DNA from: MTP4 sp9310u
Lineage (GTDB): Archaea > Halobacteriota > Methanosarcinia > Methanosarcinales > Methanosarcinaceae
NCBI GenBank assembly: GCA_030627005.1
Contig: DAOUSW010000006.1
Location: forward strand, 3,265 to 67,264
DNA: 64,000 bases
Reading direction: 5' to 3'
Shown here: piece by piece, positions 8,458 to 17,271 of the stretch
How the letters are laid out: every line of letters starts with the position of its first letter
How positions within the stretch are numbered: position 1 is the first letter of the stretch
Notes under the pieces: generated by a model
The model's input: only the letters and a program-made list of their open reading frames with translations
What the model was told of the DNA's origin: nothing
Database searches by the model: none
Made by a program: the position numbers and the translations under genes

Positions 8458-9588
8458 ATGACTATTGAAGTTGACATTGAAAAAAGATTCTACGGAAGGA
8501 AAAACAAAAAAAAGAAAGCGGAAAACCCCAGCTTTTCAATGCACTGCAGCTTTGATGCCGGTTCCGATTTTGCAGTCCTTTTCGGCTGCTCCGGTTCGGG
8601 AAAAACCACGGCTCTGCGCTGCATTGCAGGACTTGAGACCCCTGACTCCGGGACTATCAGCATTAACGGCAAGGTATACTTTGACAGCAAGAAGAAAGTA
8701 AACCTGCCCCCCCAGAAACGGAAAATCGGGTACATGTTTCAGGAAAACGCGCTTTTCCCGCACATGAACGTGCGCCAGAATATCGAATTCGGGCTCAAGG
8801 GGCGGAGTTCAGTGGAAAAAATGGAAAGGGTGAACGAAATGCTGGACCTTCTCGGAATCGAAGAACTCGAATTCGCATACCCGGACGAGCTTTCCGGCGG
8901 ACAGAAACAGAAAGTGGCACTTGCAAGAGCCCTTGCCCCCGAACCGGAAGTCCTGCTCCTGGACGAGCCCTTTTCAGCCCTGGACACCGTTGTCCGCCTG
9001 AAACTCAGAAAAGAACTGAGGACGATCCAGAAAAGGCTGGGAATTCCCGTAGTATTCATCACCCATGACCCTGTAGAAGCCTTTACCATGGCAGACCGGA
9101 TGGTGGTCTTTGACGACGGCAGGGTGCAGCAGCTTGGCTCCCCGGAAGACGTGTTTTACCACCCGAAAACCCGCTACGTGGCAGAGCTGGTAGGCATTTC
9201 CAACCTCTTTGACGATGCGGTCGTAGAAGGGCACGGGCATGGAGACGAGTGCACCTTCCTCTGGTCCCTGGGCACGGAAATCACCGCCCCCTACATCCGG
9301 CGGATGGCAGGAGACAAAGTTAGCTGGGGCATCAGGCCTGAAAACGTCGAGCTTGTAGACAGGAGAAAACTGCACGTTATCCGTCAGGAAGACAGGAAAA
9401 ACCTTTTCGACGGGACAATAATGAACGTGGTGAACAAGGGCACCAGTCGGATCATGTCTCTCATACTCAAAGACAGCGAGGACGTCCTGAAAGTAGAGGT
9501 CGCAAACCATGTCTTTGACTCATTAAAAATAGAGGCAGGAGACGAGTGCATGGTAAGGGTCAGGACTTCCGACATGATTGTTTTCTAA
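8458..9588 (+). CDS. modC: Molybdate ABC transporter ATPase ModC
   Basis: 376 residues. ABC ATPase domain with Walker A GCSGSGKTT (about 43-51), signature LSGGQ (145-149), Walker B VLLLDEP (about 165-171) and switch His in FITHD. A C-terminal regulatory extension of about 130 residues matches a TOBE/MOP-type domain that senses oxyanion. A lysine-rich insert (RKNKKKKAE) near the N-terminus is unusual. The ATG at 8458 follows GAGGTGAGG. It is the last gene of modABC. Confidence 0.93.
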   Translation: MTIEVDIEKRFYGRKNKKKKAENPSFSMHCSFDAGSDFAVLFGCSGSGKTTALRCIAGLETPDSGTISINGKVYFDSKKKVNLPPQKRKIGYMFQENALFPHMNVRQNIEFGLKGRSSVEKMERVNEMLDLLGIEELEFAYPDELSGGQKQKVALARALAPEPEVLLLDEPFSALDTVVRLKLRKELRTIQKRLGIPVVFITHDPVEAFTMADRMVVFDDGRVQQLGSPEDVFYHPKTRYVAELVGISNLFDDAVVEGHGHGDECTFLWSLGTEITAPYIRRMAGDKVSWGIRPENVELVDRRKLHVIRQEDRKNLFDGTIMNVVNKGTSRIMSLILKDSEDVLKVEVANHVFDSLKIEAGDECMVRVRTSDMIVF

Positions 9589-9606
9589 CCCGAATTGCGA
9601 TTCGGG
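9589..9606 (+). terminator. Hairpin directly after modC
   Basis: CCCGAAT (9589-9595) and ATTCGGG (9600-9606) pair perfectly over a 4-base loop immediately after the modC TAA. There is no T-run, so it is a terminator or 3'-end-stabilising hairpin. The rest of the gap to 9787 has a low-complexity CGCTACGCTACGCTTCGCT run and a second stem (CCCGGAGA 9668-9675 with TCTCCGGG 9705-9712). The stems lie between convergent genes. Confidence 0.5.
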
Positions 9607-9787
9607 AGCTCGCAGTCCTTTTCGCTACGCTACGCTTCGCTCAAGAGGACGAATTACGAATAAATTCCCCGGAGAATCCGGAAGCCTGGTGGATTGCAGG
9701 CGAGTCTCCGGGTAACGCCTGTTACATAGGGCAGCAGGTCTACCCGTCCGGCTCTATCGGCACCAAGCCCCGGTTCCCTATCTATGA

Positions 9788-11368
9788 TCAGACCAGTTCA
9801 GCTCCGATTCGGATTACTTCTCGCACGAGAAAATCAAAGTCTTCCCATCGGCTGCGATGATTTGCAATGCCGACATGCAGGTAGTTTCTTCCCCTGAGGC
9901 TGACGGTTGAGGCGACAGCTATCCCCTGCTCCTGGAGTTCGGTCTCGATCTGCTTGTTAAGACCGTCGAGCCTGGCATCATCCAGGCCAGGTCGGATGTA
10001 GCGGAAGTTGACGATGTTCAGCGAGACCGGCAGCGCCAACTCAAGTTCCGGAGCGGCTTCGACCAGCCGGGCCAGATAATGCGCCTGGTCGATATTCTGT
10101 TGAATGAGCCGCCCATATTTGGCAGTTCCGTGCTCTTTGATTGTCATCCAGGCTTTGAGGGCGTGAAACCCGCGGGAGAGCTCAAAACCGTAATCAGCGA
10201 GCCAGGGCACGTCGACGCCGGTTAAACCGCGCTCTCCTTCCCCGTGGGCAAGATATGTAGGGGTCAAAGAGAATGCACGGCGGTGATCATCGGCATTCCT
10301 GACGAGGATGCAACCAATAGGGTACTGCAGGTACATCCACTTATGCAGATCAAATGCCAGAGAATCTGCTCTTTCCATTCCGGAGACAAGGTGTTTGTAC
10401 TTTGGAGCTATGGCTGTCCAGGCACCACATGCACCATCGACATGGAACCAGCATCTCTCCTCAGCGCAGATATCCGCGAGGGCATTGAGATCATCTATGG
10501 CGGCTGTGCTGGTCGTCCCGGCACACCCGACAATGCAGATAGGGAGAAGCCCGTTCTCACGGTCGTTTTTGATAGCTGCTTTCAGAGACGTGAGGTCAAC
10601 CTGCATGGACTCGTTTACGGGGATCCGGCGCAGCGAATCGTTCCCGAAACCGAGCAGTTCAACAGCCTTCTGGATCGAGGAATGAGCTTCGTCCGAACAA
10701 TAGATGGTCATCTGCTGCGGCGCGTTTTGCATTCCCCTGCCCCTCACATCGAACCCGGCCATCGTGTTCCGCGCGACCGTTAGGCCTATCAGGTTTGAAG
10801 CCGAGCAGCCACTGGTGAGAAGGCCGCTGGCAGTAGGAGGATACCCGAGAAGTTCCTTGCACCAGTCGAGAACCTGCAGCTCGACGTAGTTATTGCTGAT
10901 GTAGGAAAAAGCTCCGCTGATAGCATCCGTTGAAGCCGCCAGCAGCTCTGCAAACATCCCCATCACGGTTCCGCATCCGGCGACCCAGCCCCAGAACCTC
11001 GGATGGGTGTTGCCAAACTGGTGTGGGAGTATATACCGGACGTACTCCTGGTATACATCCCCGGCTGGTTCGGGATCGAGAGGGGGTGAACCTTCAAAGT
11101 GAGCTTTTACATGCTGTGGCGCATGCTGCCAGACCGGACGATCCCTTAATGTTTCCAGATAGTCAATCGCATCATCAAGGATACGGTGGCCGAGGGTGCG
11201 CATGGACGCCCATTCTTCGGGGTCCAGAGTTTCTTCAGTAAGTGCTTCGGTCTGTTTGTTCAGGATATCCCCCTGACAGTCAAAAATAATATAATTTTTC
11301 TGAGTTCTGGTTGAATCGGTCAAATCCAGATAAACGGCTAAATCCGGATAAACGGCTGGTTTACTCAC
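9788..11368 (-). CDS. PLP-dependent amino-acid decarboxylase (group II)
   Basis: 526 residues, group II pyridoxal-phosphate decarboxylase (aromatic amino acid / glutamate decarboxylase superfamily). Visible marks are the PLP-contact segment LLTSGCSASNLIGL, the HVDGACGAW region with the conserved Asp, and the Schiff-base lysine in SLAFDLHKWMYLQYPIGC. It would release CO2 from an amino acid to give an amine; the substrate cannot be told from sequence. The GTG start at 11368 follows CAGGAAATAACT, 27 bases after the stop of the upstream secreted receptor, so the two are likely co-transcribed. Codons use many CpG triplets (GCG, ACG, TCG, CGG), unlike nif/mod neighbours, hinting at transfer. Confidence 0.88.
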   Translation of the reverse strand: MSKPAVYPDLAVYLDLTDSTRTQKNYIIFDCQGDILNKQTEALTEETLDPEEWASMRTLGHRILDDAIDYLETLRDRPVWQHAPQHVKAHFEGSPPLDPEPAGDVYQEYVRYILPHQFGNTHPRFWGWVAGCGTVMGMFAELLAASTDAISGAFSYISNNYVELQVLDWCKELLGYPPTASGLLTSGCSASNLIGLTVARNTMAGFDVRGRGMQNAPQQMTIYCSDEAHSSIQKAVELLGFGNDSLRRIPVNESMQVDLTSLKAAIKNDRENGLLPICIVGCAGTTSTAAIDDLNALADICAEERCWFHVDGACGAWTAIAPKYKHLVSGMERADSLAFDLHKWMYLQYPIGCILVRNADDHRRAFSLTPTYLAHGEGERGLTGVDVPWLADYGFELSRGFHALKAWMTIKEHGTAKYGRLIQQNIDQAHYLARLVEAAPELELALPVSLNIVNFRYIRPGLDDARLDGLNKQIETELQEQGIAVASTVSLRGRNYLHVGIANHRSRWEDFDFLVREVIRIGAELV

Positions 11369-11395
11369 AGTTATTTCCTGCTGGCTAACCCCCTG

Positions 11396-14227
11396 TCAGT
11401 CGGTCAGGTTCAGGTCCTCGATGTAGACCCCTGCCCCGAGCCACCAGGTCTCGTCGACATTCTGGACGTAGCTCATCTTTGGTTCAGGCGCCATGTTGCG
11501 GGCGGGGTTGTAGTAATGGTAGAAGATGAACCCTCCTCCCTGCTTCGCCAGGAAAATCTCGACCTGAGTGTAATTCACCCCGTAGGGGTCCTGGAGCCCG
11601 GAGAGGTCCGTTCCTACCAACTCGGGCTGATAGGGAAGCGCCAGGGTCGTTCCGTTATAATCGAAGGCATAGACATAGAGATTGTCGCGGACGAAGGTCC
11701 CGTTAAGGTCGTTGAACTCCGCGATCGCAGCATCCTTTCCGTTCGTATCGGCATACGCAATCGCTTCCCCGACAAAGGATTTCAGGCTCTCCCTTACCTG
11801 GAGATCCGTCCCCGCCGTCACGATGGGGGAATCTTCCTGCGGATCGTAGATGCCAGCCCCGATGAGCCAGTCCTGGTCCACCATCATCACGTAGCTGAGT
11901 TTTTCTTTGACGGTGAAATTATCCGAAGGGTCCGGATAAAGATACCTGACGAAGCATCCGCCGGACTGCGTGGTGGCGACGAAGTCCTGGATGAATAAAG
12001 TGCCGTTAGCGTCCGTAACGTTCCATCGGTTCGTCCCGATAATCTCGGGCTGGAAGGGAAGAGCCAGTGTGGTGCCATTTATGTCATATGCGAAGATGTA
12101 AAGTTCGCCGTCTACGAATTTGCCTGTCGGGTCGTTGAACTCGAGAAGAGCGGCTTCCTGCCCGTTTACGTGTGCATATTCGAAGGCTTTCTCGACAAAT
12201 GCCACAAGCTCCTCAGGAGATGCGGTGGAGCCGGTATCCGGCTTGGGGGTAGGCGTCACTTCCGACTGGTTCTGGCAGTCTTTGAAATTGCCGCTGCATA
12301 CGATGTAGGAGTTCCCGTCACTTCCCCGGGTTAACCGGTAGTATGTGGTCTTATAGTACAGGTTCGGCCGGACCGGATGCAGATAGACATAGTCCACCCA
12401 GCCAGTCTCGTTACTCAGTGCTCCTTCTAAAATTTCGTCACGGAACGGTTTACCGGTAACATCCGTCTTGCCCTTGAAATTATTGCCGACAAGCTGAAAG
12501 TTATCCGCATGGGCAACCATGGTCAGATTCATATCGTAGACGAAAGCGTAGAGGCCCGGGTCCTCCGGGTTCAGATACGGAGCTTCGCCTGCGTTGATGC
12601 GCTGGAACGTATCGGAGGCGTTCTTCTCGATTGCTGTGGCGGTTGTGTTTACAAGCTCTACCACAGCTTCATCGGTGAATGTCTGCCGGGCGCATCCGAC
12701 CCCGAGATTCCGGTAGATGATCTTCTCATAATCACTGACTCCCTGCTCATCCTTCTGATCCCGCACATTATCGAGAGCCTGCTGGAAAGCGGTGACCAGG
12801 GTGTCCGGGACATCCTTACTAAAGATATAGTAGAAGTCATTCTCGCTCAACGTATACACGATCTCATAGGCATTGGGATCCGCGGCAGTCTGCAGAATCT
12901 GGTGCCGCCCTGCAAGGTCCCCGGTTGCCCACAGGTCGATCTGGCCCTCTTCCAGCATCCGGAAGAGGTCTTCTGGGGTTTTGCCGTTTACGACCTTAGA
13001 TGCGTACACGCCCTGGTTGGCGAGGAGGTCATTTTCAATGGAAGCCTCTACCGCACCGATCCGGTACTGGTTGAGATCCTCCGGAGAGGATATTGTAATA
13101 TTGCTGCTCACCGGTGCATAGAGCACGAAACTTGCCCTGGCAAAAGGTCCTGCCCACTTGTAGAGAGGGTCACGCTCGGGTGTACGGACGATGGAAAAAA
13201 GCACCGTACTGCTGTTGTTCTGCGCTATCTTGAAACCTTCCGCCAGGGGGACAATGCGGACATCTTCCCTTGAGCGGTTCACGCCTATGTTTTTGAAGAC
13301 CGTCTCGAGGATCTCCACAGAGATCCCGGTGACATTCTCCTCCCCCTGGTAGTTGAAGGGAGCCCACTCTTCGGTCAGGTAATTGAGCTGGACAAGGCCG
13401 ATCGATGGGATGTACCGCCCGAGGATCCGCTCATAAGTGCTGATTCCAGAGGCATCTTTCTCCTGTTTGACGGCATCAAGTGCCTGCTGGAAAGACTGGA
13501 CGACTGAATCAGAGGTATTTTTATTGAAGGCATAATAAAGATCCTGGGTCTCTAACTGATACACAACCGTGTAGGAGTAAGAGTTCCCGGTCACCTCCTC
13601 GGCAAAGTACCTGCCTGCAGCTTCAGGGAACGCACAGAGGTCGATCTCCCCGCTCTCGAGTCCGGCGATGAGTGCGGATACGTTGCTTTCGGGCACGAGC
13701 TGGCTCTGGTTTACCCCGATCTCGAGCAGCTGCTGGACCGCGACATCGTCGGTGGTCACCCCGATCCGGTACCCCTTCAGGTCTTCAGGGCTCTCTATTG
13801 TGATTCCCCGGTCCTGTTTGGCAAACAGAACGTACCTGTCCGTATAGATAGGCCCCGCCCATTTGAGGGACTGTTCCCGTTCGGGGGTCCTTGCCGTGCT
13901 GAAGAGAACCGTACCATTCCCGGTGAGAGCCGCCTGGTACCCCTCAGTCCAGGGAACCAGGTTTATCTCCTCGCGGGTCACCTTCTCCCCCATCTTCTCG
14001 GTGACCGCTCCAAGGAGGTCAACGGAGATGCCTTGCATCGTACCGTTCTCCATGTAGTTATAGGGCGGTAGCTGTTCCGTATAGTATGTAAGGTTGGTCG
14101 ACATCGTGGTGTCTTTCAGGTCTGCAGGCTCAGCCTCAGATTCCTGAAGGGACCCGGCGGCTGGAGACTAAGCTCCAAGCAGCAAAACGATAAGGATAAG
14201 ATACGTGTACCGTAGAGATAACGACAT
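11396..14227 (-). CDS. Secreted SBP3-SBP3-Cache-Cache-Cache protein with in-frame TAG in its signal peptide
   Basis: From the ATG at 14227 the frame reads MSLSLRYTYLILIVLLLGA, then a TAG codon (14168-14170, codon 20), then SPAAGS and on without interruption to TGA at 11396; without readthrough the first Met is at 14104. The N-terminus is a clear signal peptide. Two family-3 solute-binding domains follow (each has a YYTEQLPPYNY- or YLTEEWAPFNY-like start and a SPEDLxxYRIG motif), then three Cache-like domains, the last two near-duplicates (EFNDxxGxFV...GAGVY or GAGIY). No membrane anchor or signalling domain is seen at the C-terminus. It may bind amino acids outside the cell, which suits the decarboxylase gene that follows. 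If TAG is read as pyrrolysine the protein is whole; otherwise it would stay in the cytoplasm. Confidence 0.75.
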
Positions 14228-14473
14228 GAAAAGAGTCTGCTATCAACGTATAAATGAATGATGAACGCCCCTCACCATTTTGAAAAAGAACGCCAGCCCG
14301 GGGGTATACACGGAAGACTGGAGTGCGCAATGCCCGGCAGCGTAACTAATTGGCTGTAGAATTGATTTGACCCTCTATCTTACCCCTTATTGCAGAAAGG
14401 AGAAACAGGGTAATTGGTTCCTTAGCGTTTATCCAGGAGAATCTTCCCTGATTTATCCTATTTTTACAGGATA

Positions 14474-15355
14474 TTATTCTCTGTTTACAGCTTTCAGTAC
14501 AACTGCTCCATCCTTATCTTCCGCCTCCACGTCAAAACCGGCACCTTCGAAAAGCTCTTTCCACTCAGCTTCCAGAAGCTGAGGCCCGTGGTCATGATGC
14601 TGAATAAGCGGTTCGACAGCTATCAGTTCTCCTCCGGCTTTCAGGACTCTTTTGATTTCAAAGAGGGCATGGCGGATATCTTCAAGGTGATGGAGCATGA
14701 AAAAGCAGGTTGCCGTTTCGATAGAGCCGGCTTCAAAGGGAAGGGCATAGGCACTTCCGGTCCTGAACTCAACGTTGGGAACCCCCTGGACATCGGCGTC
14801 CATCTGCGCCTGGGCGGCAAGGGATTCATGGATTTCGATTCCGTAAACCTTCGAGCCGGGGTTGTTCCCTGCGATTTCCATCGTGATGCCCCCGAAACCA
14901 CAGCCTACATCCAGAACCGTTTCACCTCTGATTTCGGGAAGGACTTCAGGAAGGACCCCGGCCCTCACCCTGCCCATCCGGTCTTCAGGAAACTTTGCAG
15001 CTTCCGCTTTTCCCGCATCTATCGAGGTGTACGGGAGAATTGCATAGACTTTTGAGCCGTTTACGGCCATCAGGCCTTTCACGCAGGCAGTGCTCTCATC
15101 GGCTACTACCAGCTCCACAGGCGAAACCCCGACGTCCCCGGAAAAACGAAGGTTCCATTCCTCCCTTTTTTCCGGATACCGGATGGAAAGAGGGGTATGG
15201 ACAACGATGTAATGAGAGTAATTCGGGTTGAAATATGTGGATACGGACTCCGGCTCATTCAGGCGGATTTCATTTATACTGTCCCTGAAGAGGGCAAGGA
15301 GCCCCAGGGCCTCTGCATCGGCCTCGTTTCTTACACTGCCTATTTCTTCAAACAT
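14474..15355 (-). CDS. Class I SAM-dependent methyltransferase with N-terminal extension
   Basis: 293 residues. The C-terminal half is a Rossmann methyltransferase: motif I VLDVGCGFGGIT at about residue 145, an acidic strand end (YGIEIHES), and the HHLEDIRHALFEIKRVLKAGGELIAVEP block. The first 130 residues are an additional domain I do not recognise. The substrate is unknown. It is a single gene on the minus strand; about 245 bases upstream of the secreted-receptor gene (14228-14473) hold nothing I can call. Confidence 0.8.
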   Translation of the reverse strand: MFEEIGSVRNEADAEALGLLALFRDSINEIRLNEPESVSTYFNPNYSHYIVVHTPLSIRYPEKREEWNLRFSGDVGVSPVELVVADESTACVKGLMAVNGSKVYAILPYTSIDAGKAEAAKFPEDRMGRVRAGVLPEVLPEIRGETVLDVGCGFGGITMEIAGNNPGSKVYGIEIHESLAAQAQMDADVQGVPNVEFRTGSAYALPFEAGSIETATCFFMLHHLEDIRHALFEIKRVLKAGGELIAVEPLIQHHDHGPQLLEAEWKELFEGAGFDVEAEDKDGAVVLKAVNRE

Positions 15356-15411
15356 ATCCCTGACTTTGAGTTTGGAGAATAAAAGCTCTTGTATGGGAGA
15401 AACTTAAAAAA

Positions 15412-15530
15412 GTTGAGAAGAAACAAAAAAATGCAGGTGAAAGCTTGAAAAAAAATAATGCAGGTGGAAAGTCGAAAAGAAACAAAAAAAATGCAGTGAA
15501 AGCTTGAAAAAAAGAAAATCAAAGAAAGGT
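15412..15530 (+). repeat. A-rich imperfect tandem repeat upstream of the methyltransferase
   Basis: Two to three imperfect copies of a unit containing GAAACAAAAAAATGCAGGTGAAAGCTTGAAAA lie between the methyltransferase start and the amtB1 stop. No coding frame is seen. Confidence 0.7.
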
Positions 15531-15559
15531 GAAAAGTGCAGATAAAAGATTACCTGCAC

Positions 15560-16753
15560 TCAGACGTTGTATGCGATCTCGCCGTGCTGGGTCCTGTCAA
15601 GCCCGATGTTTTCCTCGCTGACGCTTACCTTGAACCCGATAGTTTTCTGGAGCACAAATCCGATTATGATTGTGCAGACGACTGCATAGACAATCGTTAT
15701 AACTACCCCTTCAAGCTGGAGAATTAACTGCTGCGGGTTGCCAAGAAGAAGTCCCGTGGCTCCCACGCTTGCAAACACGCCTGTTAAAAGGGCACCTGTA
15801 ATTCCGCCGACCCCGTGGACCCCGAAAGCGTCCAGGGAATCGCCATATCCGAGCTTGTCTTTGAGTTCCACAGCCATGTAGCAGATAATTCCGGAGATCA
15901 CACCTATCGGAATTGCTGCCATCGGCGTAACAAAACCGGCAGCAGGGGTGATTGCAACGAGCCCTGCCAGGATCCCTGAGGCAAAACCGATAGCGGTGGG
16001 TTTTCCCGCATGCAGCCATTCTACTGCCATCCAGGTAAGGGATGCGGCTGCGGGTGCAACGAGGGTCGTAATGAATGCGACTGCTGCGATCTCATTTGCT
16101 GCCAGGGCCGAGCCGGCATTGAACCCGAACCATCCGAACCAGAGAAGCCCTGCCCCTAGCAGGGTGAGCGTGAGGTTGTGGGGTTCCAGGGAATCGAAGC
16201 CATACCCCTTCCTCTTGCCAAGGTAGACCAGGATTGCAAGGGAGGAAATACCCGAAGTTACATGGACAACCGTCCCGCCTGCAAAGTCCAGGGCTTCTCC
16301 TGTAAGAAAGCCGCCTCCCCAGACCCAGTGGCAGACCGGGGCATAGACGAGAAGTCCCCAGAGTGCGATGAATGCGATGTATGACTTGAACTTGACACGC
16401 CCGACAATAGCCCCGGAGATAAGAGCAGGAGTAATTATTGCAAACATCCCCTGGAATACGACAAACGCATAGGTGGGAATGGTCCCCGTTACCGAGTAAG
16501 GGTCAATCCCCTGCAGGAATGCGTGCTCAAGCCCACCTATAAACCAGTTGCCACTTCCGAAAGCGAGCGAGTAACCTATTACGACCCATTCTATAGCCAT
16601 GATGCCCATTGCAACAAACGAGTGCATCATGCAGCTCAGGACATTTTTGCGCTGGACAAGCCCGCCATAGAAAAGGGCAAGCCCGGGAAGCATTAACAAA
16701 ACAAGTGCGGAAGAAATCATTACCCATACGGTGTCTGCTGCTACGATAGCCAT
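15560..16753 (-). CDS. amtB: Ammonium transporter AmtB (first copy)
   Basis: About 397 residues with eleven predicted membrane helices. The Amt family marks are present: LFYGGLVQRKN at the N-terminus, the first pore His in CHWVWGGGFL, DFAGGTVVHVTSG, and the second pore His in FGVHGVGGITG. I place the start at ATG 16753 because AAGGTGGGA lies 7-9 bases upstream; a longer frame to 16792 would overlap glnK. It begins 13 bases after glnK and should be co-transcribed with it. It imports ammonium and is blocked by GlnK when nitrogen is plentiful (family knowledge). Confidence 0.94.
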   Translation of the reverse strand: MAIVAADTVWVMISSALVLLMLPGLALFYGGLVQRKNVLSCMMHSFVAMGIMAIEWVVIGYSLAFGSGNWFIGGLEHAFLQGIDPYSVTGTIPTYAFVVFQGMFAIITPALISGAIVGRVKFKSYIAFIALWGLLVYAPVCHWVWGGGFLTGEALDFAGGTVVHVTSGISSLAILVYLGKRKGYGFDSLEPHNLTLTLLGAGLLWFGWFGFNAGSALAANEIAAVAFITTLVAPAAASLTWMAVEWLHAGKPTAIGFASGILAGLVAITPAAGFVTPMAAIPIGVISGIICYMAVELKDKLGYGDSLDAFGVHGVGGITGALLTGVFASVGATGLLLGNPQQLILQLEGVVITIVYAVVCTIIIGFVLQKTIGFKVSVSEENIGLDRTQHGEIAYNV

Positions 16754-16766
16754 TTTCCATCCCACC

Positions 16767-17111
16767 TTAAATAGCAACAGGTCCGCTTTCATCCGTGCGG
16801 ATCCTTATGACGTTCTCAAGGGGCAGCACGAAGATCTTGCCGCTTCCGACATGCCCGTCGTTGCCCTTTGCACCATTCTTTATCGCTTCAATCGTTGCTT
16901 CAAGGAAATCGTCGTTTACTGCAATTTCAAGCTTGATTTTCTCGAGAAGGGTTACCTCCGACTCCATTGCCCTGTAGAGTTCCAGATGTCCTCTTTGTGC
17001 ACCATATCCCGAAGCGGATGATACTGTCAACCGGTTTACTTCAATTTTCTGAAGCTCGTGCTTGACTGCGGAAAGCCTTTCAGGCCTTATCATTGCTATT
17101 ATGTACTTCAT
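16767..17111 (-). CDS. glnK: PII signalling protein GlnK
   Basis: About 114 residues from ATG 17111 (GGTGGT site upstream; a GTG-type extension to 17120 is possible). PII fold: MKYIIAMIRPERL start, T-loop GAQRGHLELYR, and B-loop GHVGSGKIFVLP. The residue equivalent to the uridylylated Tyr51 of enteric PII is Ser (LYRAMES), so regulation by uridylylation is not expected. It is the first gene of glnK-amtB1 and sits divergently to amtB2. Confidence 0.95.
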   Translation of the reverse strand: MKYIIAMIRPERLSAVKHELQKIEVNRLTVSSASGYGAQRGHLELYRAMESEVTLLEKIKLEIAVNDDFLEATIEAIKNGAKGNDGHVGSGKIFVLPLENVIRIRTDESGPVAI

Positions 17112-17128
17112 TGTGACCACCAGAAGGT

Positions 17129-17144
17129 AACCTAGTTCTCGGTT
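17129..17144 (-). promoter_or_regulatory. Candidate operator of glnK-amtB1
   Basis: AACC-N8-GGTT (17129-17144) lies 18 bases before the glnK ATG, just after a TTTAAATTC TATA-like element on the minus strand (about 17145-17155). The half-sites resemble the ACC/GGT halves I associate with nitrogen repressor (NrpR) operators in Methanosarcina, but the spacing here is 8 rather than 6, so the assignment is tentative. Confidence 0.35.
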
Positions 17145-17229
17145 AATAGAATTTAAACATTCCTATTAGGTTCAAACTCAGGCTACGTTTTTCGGAAAAG
17201 TTAAATAATACAAAGTCGGAAAAAGGAAA

Positions 17230-17244
17230 GAAACCTTTGGTTTC
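17230..17244 (+). promoter_or_regulatory. Candidate operator of amtB2
   Basis: GAAACC-TTT-GGTTTC is a perfect 6-bp inverted repeat placed about 30 bases after a TTAAATAATA TATA-like element (about 17203) and 28 bases before the amtB2 ATG, so it would overlap the start site. It is probably a nitrogen-control site; the protein is not identified. Confidence 0.4.
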
Positions 17245-17271
17245 CTAGTTTTCATATAAAGAAGGGATGAT

